This document shows, piece after piece, positions 24,983 through 36,282 of a stretch of DNA of 36,282 nt. Made by a program: the position numbers and the translations under genes. Each line of letters begins with the position of its first letter. Within the stretch, counting starts at the first letter, position 1. The notes below the pieces were generated by a model. That model worked only from the letters and a program-made list of their open reading frames with translations, had not been told where the DNA came from and did no database searches. This stretch comes from Pseudomonadota bacterium (GTDB taxonomy: Bacteria > Pseudomonadota > Gammaproteobacteria > Burkholderiales > Burkholderiaceae_C). Location of the stretch: positions 1 through 36,282 of the forward strand of contig JAJZUV010000027.1 in assembly GCA_021848345.1 (NCBI GenBank), in the 5' to 3' direction.

Positions 24983-25999
24983 ATGAACATCGTGATCCTC
25001 GACGACTACCAGGACGCCGTGCGCAAGCTGCCCTGTTTCGAGCGGCTCGCCGACCACGAGGTCAAGGTCTTCAACAACAACGTCAAGGGCGCCGGCCAGC
25101 TGGCCGTGCGCCTGCGCGACGCCCAGGCCCTGGTGCTCAACCGCGAGCGCACGGCCCTGAGCGCCGCGGTGCTCGCGCGCTGCCCCAAGCTGCGCGTGGT
25201 GGCGCAGACCGGCCGCGCGGGCGCGCACATCGACGTCGACGCCTGCACCCGCGCCGGCGTCGCCGTGCTGCAGGGCACGACCGACCCCGCGCCCACCGCC
25301 GAGTTCACCTGGGCCCTGATCATGGCCGCGATGCGGCGCATTCCCCAGTACGTGGCCAGCCTCAAGCAGGGCGCGTGGCAGCAGTCGGGCCTGAAGTCCC
25401 AGTCCATGCCGGTGAATTTCGGCCTCGGTCAGCGCCTGGCGGGCAAGACCCTGGGCATCTGGGGCTACGGGCGCATCGGCCGCATGGTGGCCGGTTACGG
25501 GCGCGCCTTCGGCATGCGGGTGCTGGTCTGGGGCAGCGAGGCCTCGCGCCAGGCAGCGCGCGAGGCGGGCCTGGACGCCGCCGCCGACCGTGCCGACCTG
25601 TTCGCCCAGAGCGACGTGCTCACGCTGCACCTGCGGCTCAACGAGAACACGCGCGGCCTGGTCACGCTGGCCGACCTGTCGCAGATGAAGCCCGACGCGG
25701 TGCTGGTCAACACCGCGCGCGCCGAGATCATCGCGCCCGACGCGCTGGTGGCCGCGCTCAACCGCGGCCGTCCCGGCATGGCCGCGGTGGACGTGTTCGA
25801 GTCCGAGCCCATCATGCGCGGCAACCCGCTGCTGCGCCTGGAGAACGCGATCTGCACGCCCCACGTCGGCTACGTGGACGAAATGCACTACGAGCACATG
25901 TTCGGCCAGGCCTTCGACGCCCTCGCCCGCTTCGCCGCCGGCGAACGCGACGACGTGATCAACCCCGAGGCGCTGCGTCACTCCCACTGGGCCAGCTGA
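24983..25999 (+). CDS. D-isomer-specific 2-hydroxyacid dehydrogenase
   Basis: A 338-residue NAD(P)-dependent dehydrogenase of the D-2-hydroxyacid (phosphoglycerate dehydrogenase-like) family. The nucleotide-binding site is IWGYGRIGRMVAGYGRAFG (159-177), with GYGRIG at 161-166. The catalytic triad is Arg246 in NTARAEII, Glu275 in FESEP and His294 in TPHVGYV. The family-length catalytic domain comes first, and there is no C-terminal ACT domain, so it is not the regulated SerA of E. coli. TACAGT stands 7 bases before the ATG at 24983. The substrate cannot be read from the sequence. It converges with mnmE at a 21-base gap. Confidence 0.92.
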   Translation: MNIVILDDYQDAVRKLPCFERLADHEVKVFNNNVKGAGQLAVRLRDAQALVLNRERTALSAAVLARCPKLRVVAQTGRAGAHIDVDACTRAGVAVLQGTTDPAPTAEFTWALIMAAMRRIPQYVASLKQGAWQQSGLKSQSMPVNFGLGQRLAGKTLGIWGYGRIGRMVAGYGRAFGMRVLVWGSEASRQAAREAGLDAAADRADLFAQSDVLTLHLRLNENTRGLVTLADLSQMKPDAVLVNTARAEIIAPDALVAALNRGRPGMAAVDVFESEPIMRGNPLLRLENAICTPHVGYVDEMHYEHMFGQAFDALARFAAGERDDVINPEALRHSHWAS

Positions 26000-26020
26000 G
26001 GCGCCGCGGCCGGCTCGGCG

Positions 26021-27454
26021 CTACTTGCCGATGCAAAAGCGCGAGAAGATGTCGCCCAGCAGTTCGTCGGCGCTGACCTCGCCGGTGATGCCCATCAGCT
26101 CCCCATGGCCCAGGCGCAGTTCCTCGGCCAGCAGCTCCAGCGCCGGGCTGGCCTGATCCAGCCACGCGCACGCCCGCTCCAGATGCTCCTCGCAGGCCTG
26201 CAGCGCCTGCACGTGGCGCGTACGCGCCAGGAACACGCCCTCGGGCATCGCCTCCCAGCCGCAGCGCAGCAACAGTTGGCGCCGCAGCTCCTGCAGGCCC
26301 TGCCCGTGGCGCGCGGACAGCCGCGGCCCGGCGCACGCCGCCTCGCCCAGGCCCAGCTCGCCGGCGAAGGCCCGCAACGCGGCGTCGGCGTCGGGAGCCG
26401 ACAGCGAATCGCTCTTGTTCCACACGTGCAGCAGCCGCGCATCGGGCACGCCGTGCTCGCGCAGGCGCGCGGCGATGCGCGCCTCCTCGGCGCGATAGTC
26501 CGGCTGCTCCAGGCGCTGCAGGTCATGCACGAACAGCACCGCGTCCGCCTGCGCGATCGCCTCCCAGCTGCGCGCCACGCCGATGCTTTCCACGCGGTCC
26601 TCGGTGTCGCGCAGGCCCGCGGTGTCGATCACGTGCAGCGGCACGCCCTCGATCTGGATGGATTCGCGCAGGCGGTCGCGCGTGGTGCCCGCCACCTCGG
26701 TGACGATGGCCAGCTCGGCGCCGGCCAGGGCGTTGAGCAGCGAACTCTTGCCCACGTTGGGCTGGCCGGCCAGCACCACATGCAGGCCTTCGCGCAGCAA
26801 GGCGCCCTGGCGCGTGCGCGCCAGCAGGCCGCGCAGCGCCTGAATCAACTCGCGCACCCGTCGCCCCACCGCGTGGGCGCGCACGAACTCGATGTCTTCC
26901 TCGGGAAAATCCAGCGTGGCCTCGACCAGCGCGCGCAGCTCGCGCAGATCCTGCGCCAGCGCATGCACCTCGCGCGACATCTCGCCCGCCAGCGCGCGCT
27001 GCGCGCCCAGCACCGCCGCCCCGGTGGTGGCGTCGATCAGGTCGGCCACCGCCTCGGCCTGGGCCAGGTCCAGCTTGCCGTTGTGAAAGGCCCGCTCTGT
27101 GAACTCGCCCGGGCCCGCCACGCGCAGGCCGATCTCCCGGCCCAGCTCCAGCACGCGCCCGAGCAGCAGTTGCAGCAGCGCGGGGCCGCCGTGCACCTGC
27201 AACTCCAGCACGTCCTCGCCGGTGTAGGAATGGGGCGCCGGGAACCACAGCGCCAGTCCGGTGTCGATGACCGCGCCGCCGGCGTTGGGAAACTCCAGCA
27301 GCGTGGCGTGGCGCGGCTGCAGCTCGCGCCCGCACAGGGCGCGCATGAGTCCGCGCAGATCGCGCCCCGAGGCGCGCACGATCCCCACCGCGCCGCGCCC
27401 ACCCGCGGTGGCCACCGCGGCGATGGGCTCGGCGTGGCGCGCGAGCAGGCTCAC
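26021..27454 (-). CDS. mnmE: tRNA modification GTPase MnmE
   Basis: A 477-residue GTPase (also TrmE) that works with MnmG on wobble uridine 34. An N-terminal tetrahydrofolate-binding domain (roughly 1-115) is followed by a helical domain in which a G domain is inserted: G1 GQPNVGKS (230-237), G2 TTRD (257-260), G3 DTAG (277-280), G4 NKSD (346-349). The C-terminal CIGK (474-477) is intact. A GTG at 27452-27454 is the best start: GGGAGG lies 7 bases upstream, and the sequence then reads as the usual LLARHAEPIAAVATAGGRGAVGIVR. The open frame to 27547 is not needed. yidC lies 31 bases upstream in the same operon. Confidence 0.95.
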   Translation of the reverse strand: MSLLARHAEPIAAVATAGGRGAVGIVRASGRDLRGLMRALCGRELQPRHATLLEFPNAGGAVIDTGLALWFPAPHSYTGEDVLELQVHGGPALLQLLLGRVLELGREIGLRVAGPGEFTERAFHNGKLDLAQAEAVADLIDATTGAAVLGAQRALAGEMSREVHALAQDLRELRALVEATLDFPEEDIEFVRAHAVGRRVRELIQALRGLLARTRQGALLREGLHVVLAGQPNVGKSSLLNALAGAELAIVTEVAGTTRDRLRESIQIEGVPLHVIDTAGLRDTEDRVESIGVARSWEAIAQADAVLFVHDLQRLEQPDYRAEEARIAARLREHGVPDARLLHVWNKSDSLSAPDADAALRAFAGELGLGEAACAGPRLSARHGQGLQELRRQLLLRCGWEAMPEGVFLARTRHVQALQACEEHLERACAWLDQASPALELLAEELRLGHGELMGITGEVSADELLGDIFSRFCIGK

Positions 27455-27485
27455 CGCGCGCCTCCCGGCGCGCGCGTGGCCCGCG

Positions 27486-29144
27486 TCACTTGGCCGAGGA
27501 GAACTCCGGCACGCCCATCTTGCGATTGATGAACCACTGCTGGGCAATCGAGAAGATGTTGTTGGTCAGCCAGTACAGCACCAGGCCCGCGGGGAAGAAG
27601 AAGAACATCACCGAGAAGGCCAGGGGCATGATCCACATCAGGCGCGCCTGCATCGGGTCCGGCGGAGTCGGGTTGAGCTTGACCTGCAGGAACGAGGTGC
27701 CGGTCATCACCAGCGGCAGCACGTAGAAGGGATCCTTGGCCGACAGGTCGTGGATCCACCCCAGCCACGGCGCGCCGCGCAGCTCCACGCTGGACAGCAG
27801 CACCCAGTACAGCGCGATGAACACGGGGATCTGGATCACCACCGGCAGGCAGCCACCCAGGGGATTGATCTTCTCCTTGCGGTACATCTCGACCATCGCG
27901 GCGTTCAGCGCCTGCGGGTCGTCCTTGTGGCGCTCGCGCAGCGCGGTCATGCGCGGACCCACCGCCTTCATGCGCGCCATCGAGCGGTAGCTGGCGGCGG
28001 TCAGCGGGAAGAAGGCCAGCTTGAGCAGCACGGTCAGCCCGATGATGGACCAGCCCCAGTTGCCCAGCACGCGATGGATCTGCTGCAGCACCCAGAACAG
28101 CGGCTTGGCGATGATGGTCACCCAGCCGTAGTCGCGCACCAGCTCGAAGCCCGGCGCCAGTCCCTCGACCTGCTGCTGCAGTTCGGGGCCGACGAACAGC
28201 TTCTGCTCGGCCTGCTCCTGCGCGCCCGGAGCGAGCTTGGGCAGGTGCAGCATCACGCCGGTGGCATACAGCCCGCCCGGCAGCTTGCGCAGGTAGAACT
28301 CGCGCGGGCCCTGGTAGGGTTGCGGCAGCCACGCGGTGGCGAAGTACTGCTGCACCACGGCGGCCCAGCCATCGCTGGCCTGGATGGTCTTGGCCTGGTC
28401 CTGGAAGTCCTTGAACTCGAACTTCTGGAACTTGGACGCGTTGTCGTACAGCGCCGCGCCGTAGAAGGTGTGATAGAAGTGCGTGCCCTTGGACGGGTTG
28501 TCGTCGTCACGCACGATCTGCAGGTACAGCTGCGGCTCCACCGCGGTGGAGCCCTTGTTCACGACGGTGTCGCGCACGTCGATGGCGTAGCTGCCGCGAT
28601 GGAAGGTGTAGCTGCGCGTGAGTTGCAGACCGCCCTGCACCGGCGAGACGAAGCTCACCGTCAAGGTCTTGCCCGAGCCCATGTCCAGCGGCCCCGGCAC
28701 CAGGGTCATCGGAGTTTCATGGTTCGGGTAGTCGCCGCCCACCAGGCCGCTCTGCGCCACGTAGGTGCGCGACGGGGTGTCGTCGAACAGCACCATGGGC
28801 TTGGAGGAATCCTCCTGGCTCTTGTAGTCGCGCAGCCCGGCGTAGACCACGCTGGCGCCGCGGCTGGAGATCTTCAGGTTCAGCAGGTCGGTGCGCACGT
28901 CGGTCAGCACCGCGGGCGCGGACGCCTTGGCCACCGGGGCCGCACCGGGCGCGCCCGGCGCGGCCGAACCCGCGCCGGCCATGGCCGTGGGCACGCCGCT
29001 TCCGGCGGCGGCCGGGGCGCTGGCGGTGACGCTCGGCGCCTGGCCGAACAGCCCCGCCTCGCCGTGCGAGCGCAGCCACGAGTTATAGAGAAAGATCACC
29101 GATGCGGTGAAGATCACCCACAAGATGGAGCGGCGAATGTCCAT
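27486..29144 (-). CDS. yidC: Membrane protein insertase YidC
   Basis: A 552-residue insertase that places membrane proteins, alone or with SecYEG. It has an N-terminal transmembrane segment (SILWVIFTASVIFLYNSWL, residues 6-24), an Ala/Gly/Pro-rich stretch (about 30-75), a large periplasmic beta domain (about 80-335), and a C-terminal membrane region with IIGLTVLLKLAFFPLTAASY and the following segments. The conserved Arg of the hydrophilic groove is in YRSMARMK. E. coli YidC is 548 residues. The ATG follows AGGA by 8 bases. A 98-base gap separates it from yidD. Part of rpmH-rnpA-yidD-yidC-mnmE. Confidence 0.97.
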   Translation of the reverse strand: MDIRRSILWVIFTASVIFLYNSWLRSHGEAGLFGQAPSVTASAPAAAGSGVPTAMAGAGSAAPGAPGAAPVAKASAPAVLTDVRTDLLNLKISSRGASVVYAGLRDYKSQEDSSKPMVLFDDTPSRTYVAQSGLVGGDYPNHETPMTLVPGPLDMGSGKTLTVSFVSPVQGGLQLTRSYTFHRGSYAIDVRDTVVNKGSTAVEPQLYLQIVRDDDNPSKGTHFYHTFYGAALYDNASKFQKFEFKDFQDQAKTIQASDGWAAVVQQYFATAWLPQPYQGPREFYLRKLPGGLYATGVMLHLPKLAPGAQEQAEQKLFVGPELQQQVEGLAPGFELVRDYGWVTIIAKPLFWVLQQIHRVLGNWGWSIIGLTVLLKLAFFPLTAASYRSMARMKAVGPRMTALRERHKDDPQALNAAMVEMYRKEKINPLGGCLPVVIQIPVFIALYWVLLSSVELRGAPWLGWIHDLSAKDPFYVLPLVMTGTSFLQVKLNPTPPDPMQARLMWIMPLAFSVMFFFFPAGLVLYWLTNNIFSIAQQWFINRKMGVPEFSSAK

Positions 29145-29242
29145 GTGAATTCCTGCGTTGTAACCATTCCCGACACCGCGCGCCTGCGCGCATTCGCATC
29201 CCGGGCAAATCGCGTATTAGAACCCATGCCGATGGCAAAGGG

Positions 29243-29518
29243 TCATTCGTCCCCCGACCGCGTCGGCTCCCCTGCCTCGCGCGCGCGCCAGGCATCCCAG
29301 TGAAACACCCGCGGCACCGGGTCGTCCCCGCCGCGGCACCAGGGGTGGCAGCGGGCGATGCGCACCGCTCCCAGGTAGCTTCCCCGTGCCGCGCCGAAGC
29401 GCTCCAGCGCCTGCAGGGTGTACTGGGAGCATGTGGGCGTGAAACGACATTGTCCACCCACCCAGGCGCTGAACAGCAACTGGTAGCCGCGCACCAGCAG
29501 CATCAGCAGGCGCTTCAT
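29243..29518 (-). CDS. yidD: Membrane protein insertion efficiency factor YidD
   Basis: A 91-residue protein of the YidD family, an amphipathic helper of YidC-dependent membrane insertion. CRFTPTCSQYTLQALERFG (24-42), with its invariant cysteines, and RIARCHPWCRGGDDPVP are the hallmarks. The N-terminal helix MKRLLMLLVRGYQLLFS binds the membrane. The start overlaps the rnpA stop in ATGA, so translation is coupled. Length is about normal for the family (E. coli 85). Confidence 0.96.
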   Translation of the reverse strand: MKRLLMLLVRGYQLLFSAWVGGQCRFTPTCSQYTLQALERFGAARGSYLGAVRIARCHPWCRGGDDPVPRVFHWDAWRAREAGEPTRSGDE

Positions 29519-30051
29519 GACGCCTTCGCGCCCTCGCCGCGCGGGACCGGTTCGGCGGCCGAAGCCGCCGTCGCCGGCGCGCCCTGCCCCGAGTCGCCTT
29601 GCTGCGCGGCGACGCGTTGGCGCTTCGGCTCCCACTCGGCCAGCAGGCGCGCGATGGTCTGGTGCAGATAGTCCCGCAGCGCCTTCGACTGCGCACTGCG
29701 CCAGCGCGCATCCAGCTTGGCCTGCAGCCGCAGCACCAGCACCGGCAAGGCTTGCCCGGGCTGGCGCGGATGCTCGCGCAGGTGGGCCCGCAAGCGCTCG
29801 CGCGCGATGCGCCGGATCAGGTTGCGCCGCGCCGCGTGCTTGCACTGGCGTTTGGGCAACACGAAACCCACCGCGCAGGCAGCCTGGGCAGTGGGCTCGA
29901 TCAGCGCGTCCTGTTCGGAAGCGCCGCGGTAATGCAATCGGAATTCGCCGGCCTGGACCCAGCGCGCCCGCAAGGACGCGCCGAAGGATTCAGGCCGCAG
30001 CAGCGCCAGCAGATGCACCGGCGCGTTGGCCTCGTCGTGGTTTCGGCTCAT
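29515..30051 (-). CDS. rnpA: Ribonuclease P protein component
   Basis: A 178-residue protein subunit of RNase P, which helps the RNA enzyme cut tRNA 5' leaders. RNR-type signature: KHAARRNLIRRIARERLR (71-88). FRLHYRG and VGFVLPKRQC are the flanking conserved blocks. AGGAGG lies 4 bases before the ATG at 30049-30051. It is longer than the E. coli protein (119): residues 1-20 form an N-terminal extension, and the last about 40 residues are a Pro/Ala/Gln/Glu-rich tail with no known motif. rpmH ends 23 bases upstream and yidD overlaps the end, as in most bacteria. Confidence 0.95.
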   Translation of the reverse strand: MSRNHDEANAPVHLLALLRPESFGASLRARWVQAGEFRLHYRGASEQDALIEPTAQAACAVGFVLPKRQCKHAARRNLIRRIARERLRAHLREHPRQPGQALPVLVLRLQAKLDARWRSAQSKALRDYLHQTIARLLAEWEPKRQRVAAQQGDSGQGAPATAASAAEPVPRGEGAKAS

Positions 30052-30074
30052 CGGGCCTCCTGGCCCGGGCCGCC

Positions 30075-30209
30075 TCAGACGGCCAGGCGCTTGCGGCCCT
30101 TGGCGCGGCGCGCGTTGATCACCGCACGGCCGCCGGCCGTGCGCATGCGCACGAGAAAGCCATGGGTGCGCTTGCGGCGGGTCTTCGACGGCTGGTAGGT
30201 ACGTTTCAT
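30075..30209 (-). CDS. rpmH: 50S ribosomal protein L34
   Basis: A 44-residue ribosomal protein reading [18 protein letters not shown] and then [21 protein letters not shown], the invariant L34 sequence. It is the first gene of rpmH-rnpA-yidD-yidC-mnmE. A good promoter lies at 30314-30342, leaving a leader of about 97 bases. Next to dnaA, rpmH is a standard marker for the replication-origin region. Confidence 0.98.
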   Translation of the reverse strand: MKRTYQPSKTRRKRTHGFLVRMRTAGGRAVINARRAKGRKRLAV

Positions 30210-30313
30210 GACGGTTCTGCCTGGTCACGCGTTCTCGCAGACTGGCCGGCTCCGGGTGGCCCTTGTCGGGCAGCCCTGGCGGCAGGCGGAACGCAGATCG
30301 AAAAAAGCATGCC

Positions 30314-30342
30314 ATTTCAGCAAATTGCGCGGCGGTTGTCAA
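30314..30342 (-). promoter_or_regulatory. rpmH promoter
   Basis: On the minus strand TTGACA (30337-30342, perfect) is followed after exactly 17 bases by TGAAAT (30314-30319, 4 of 6). The predicted start is near 30307. This is the best -35/-10 pair in the window. Confidence 0.65.
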
Positions 30343-30408
30343 TGTCCGTCGCTCGGACCCTGCGCAATAGAGCAACATCCCAAAAAGCGCAAGCGGGCAC
30401 TCCTCGGC

Positions 30409-30438
30409 TGTGGATAACTTCGGTCCTTGGTCTAGAAT
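30409..30438 (+). promoter_or_regulatory. dnaA promoter overlapped by a DnaA box
   Basis: TAGAAT at 30433-30438 is a 5-of-6 -10. The place where its -35 should lie is occupied by the perfect DnaA box TGTGGATAA (30409-30417). No TTGACA-like -35 is seen. DnaA binding there would block RNA polymerase, which fits the classical autoregulation of dnaA. Confidence 0.55.
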
Positions 30439-30540
30439 GGGACGCCCAACCCCCTTGGATTCCAAGCGTCGCGCAGGCCCTTTTGGCCGCGCGCCGCAGG
30501 CCCGCCCTTTGGTTCCAGGCCCTTGCCGCGGTTGCGCGAT

Positions 30541-30561
30541 CCCGCGCCCGTCGGGCGCGGG
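30541..30561 (+). promoter_or_regulatory. Hairpin in the dnaA leader
   Basis: CCCGCGCCC-GTC-GGGCGCGGG is a perfect 9-base stem, ending 37 bases before the dnaA ATG. A direct repeat of CTCGCACGTT follows near 30577-30596, and no Shine-Dalgarno is visible. Leader structure might limit DnaA translation. Confidence 0.45.
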
Positions 30562-30598
30562 CCGGGAGCCTGAACCCTCGCACGTTCTCGCACGTTTC

Positions 30599-32017
<1,419 letters not shown>

Positions 32018-32247
32018 TCCGAAGCCCCCGAAACGGAACAACACTGTGCGATGACTGTGGATCGATTCTGAACAACTCGGCCCAAGCCGTGCGGGTTCGG
32101 AAGTTGTTCCATGTTCCTGTCCTAAACTGGACTGCTTGTCCCCAGGTTCAAAACTTGCCAAGTGATTGATTGGAAACGGGAAACAGACTTATCCGCGAAT
32201 TTCGGCGTCTCCTGTTACCACTCCTATGTTGAGAAGGAAGAATCATA
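32018..32247. other. dnaA-dnaN intergenic region, alternative oriC site
   Basis: 230 bases with degenerate DnaA boxes: TGTGGATCG (32056-32064), TTATCCGCG (32189-32197) and TTGTCCCCA (32136-32144), each two mismatches from TTATCCACA. GGAACAAC (32035-32042) and GTTGTTCC (32103-32110) form an 8-base inverted repeat, with an extra GAACAAC at 32070-32076. TAAACT at 32123-32128 is a possible dnaN -10. Confidence 0.4.
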
Positions 32248-35912
<3,665 letters not shown>

Positions 35913-35920
35913 GGGTGTAG

Positions 35921-36131
35921 GTTCTGAGAGAGGCTAGAAAAAGCTGGACAGAAGGCCCCTTTGGCTGAACCTGAAATCCGTAGAACGATGGACTTTCTCT
36001 ATGCGGTACGTTCTCAGAACTACTGAAAAGTTAATCAGCTGCTGCAAACACGAGCATGTGTGGTACGTTCTCAAGATTTGTGGACGTACATGAGACAGCC
36101 TGATGTGCAGAGCTGTCCGCAAGTTCTGAGA
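35921..36131. repeat. Repeated GTTCT motifs downstream of gyrB
   Basis: Four copies of a GTTCT(G/C)A motif occur: GTTCTGAGA at 35921-35929 and 36123-36131, GTTCTCAGAAC (a palindrome about its central base) at 36010-36020, and GTTCTCA at 36067-36073. The two central ones sit in an exact 12-base direct repeat GGTACGTTCTCA (36005-36016, 36062-36073). This stretch is less GC-rich than its surroundings and has no convincing gene. Confidence 0.6.
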
Positions 36132-36155
36132 TGTCTGGCGGTGAAAGCCCACTAA

Positions 36156-36282
36156 CAGGCCGTTGAAATACTGGCGCGCTGCGCCGTGATCGACGAGGAT
36201 GTCGAGCAGCGACGAGCAACGGTGAGAGGCGAGAGATGCGAGGAGCGGATGCGTACAACGAGGCGTTGTTCAGCACGGTGAG
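36156..36282 (+). mobile_element. Left end of an insertion sequence (IS5/IS1182-like, partial)
   Basis: A transposase start at 36236 follows a terminal-type sequence CAGGCCGTTGAAAT near 36156, typical of the ends of this group. The left boundary is an estimate, as the right end and target duplication are outside the window. A GGCGC-GCT-GCGCC inverted repeat at 36173-36185 is a subterminal hairpin. Confidence 0.6.
36236..36282 (+). CDS. Transposase N-terminus (partial, cut by window end)
   Basis: The 15 codons in the window read MRGADAYNEALFSTV. This matches the invariant N-terminal motif MRG-x-D-x-x-x-E-x-L-F of IS5/IS1182-type DDE transposases, in which it is usually followed by an RLEDFVP-like segment. 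The purine-rich GAGAGGCGAGAG precedes the ATG. The catalytic residues lie outside the window, so it cannot be judged intact. Confidence 0.65.
   Translation, partial: MRGADAYNEALFSTV

Larger units (their letters stand above)
30210..30598. other. rpmH-dnaA intergenic region, oriC candidate
   Basis: 389 bases between divergent rpmH and dnaA. It contains the rpmH promoter, one perfect DnaA box (TTATCCACA, minus strand, 30409-30417), the dnaA promoter, an AT-richer patch near 30300-30400, a strong hairpin and a short direct repeat before dnaA. One perfect box is few for an origin, so either more degenerate boxes are used or oriC lies in the dnaA-dnaN gap. A GC-skew plot would help to decide. Confidence 0.5.

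Noticed and set aside
35934..36152. 72-codon minus-strand open frame after gyrB
   Set aside because: It has no homology I can recognise, no ribosome-binding site, and its repeated LRT pieces come from the nucleotide repeats.

Overview
The window looks like the origin-proximal part of a high-GC (roughly 70%) betaproteobacterial chromosome, most probably Burkholderiales. This rests on the gene order rpmH-rnpA-yidD-yidC-mnmE opposite dnaA-dnaN-gyrB, and on families typical of that order: a DUF3683 FAD/Fe-S giant, DUF3567, DUF3108, PhaM and a split methionine synthase. No rRNA, tRNA or CRISPR array was seen. Genus cannot be decided from the sequence alone.

Left part (1-8.9 kb): methionine synthase is split. 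The homocysteine half (2541-3608) overlaps an ArsR-family regulator gene. The folate/B12 half (1-1429, cut by the window edge) lies beyond a small cyclic-nucleotide-binding protein gene on the other strand. Then come a periplasmic PCu(A)C copper chaperone with all its copper ligands, a 1329-residue DUF3683 flavin/iron-sulfur oxidoreductase and a HIT-family protein coupled to it by a 4-base overlap.

Centre-left (8.9-14.6 kb): hemN and kup diverge from a 173-base region rich in inverted repeats. They are followed by a Lon-like AAA+ ATPase, a MarC-family membrane protein, a probable untranslated structured RNA with its own promoter and strong terminator, and a small DUF2892 membrane protein.

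Centre (14.4-19.6 kb): two perfect palindromic parS sites flank a noncoding stretch upstream of mnmG-rsmG-parA-parB, which is packed with ATGA-type overlaps. This is the chromosome segregation locus.

Centre-right (19.6-26 kb): FIST sensor protein, PhaM (polyhydroxyalkanoate granule/nucleoid linker), DUF3108 envelope protein, DUF3567 protein, a second ArsR-family regulator, a membrane-anchored CoxG/SRPBCC protein and a D-2-hydroxyacid dehydrogenase.

Right part (26-36.3 kb): mnmE, yidC, yidD, rnpA and rpmH run leftward, and dnaA, dnaN and gyrB run rightward. The 389 bases between rpmH and dnaA hold a perfect DnaA box over the dnaA promoter and are the best oriC candidate, with the dnaA-dnaN gap as the alternative. 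After gyrB the sequence becomes less GC-rich, carries repeated GTTCT motifs, and ends in the left end of an insertion sequence with the first codons of its transposase.

No clearly new multi-gene defence or metabolic system was found. The most interesting unexplained items are the RNA at about 14213-14369, the parS arrangement in front of mnmG-parAB, the DUF3683-HIT gene pair, and the phaM gene beside the partition locus.
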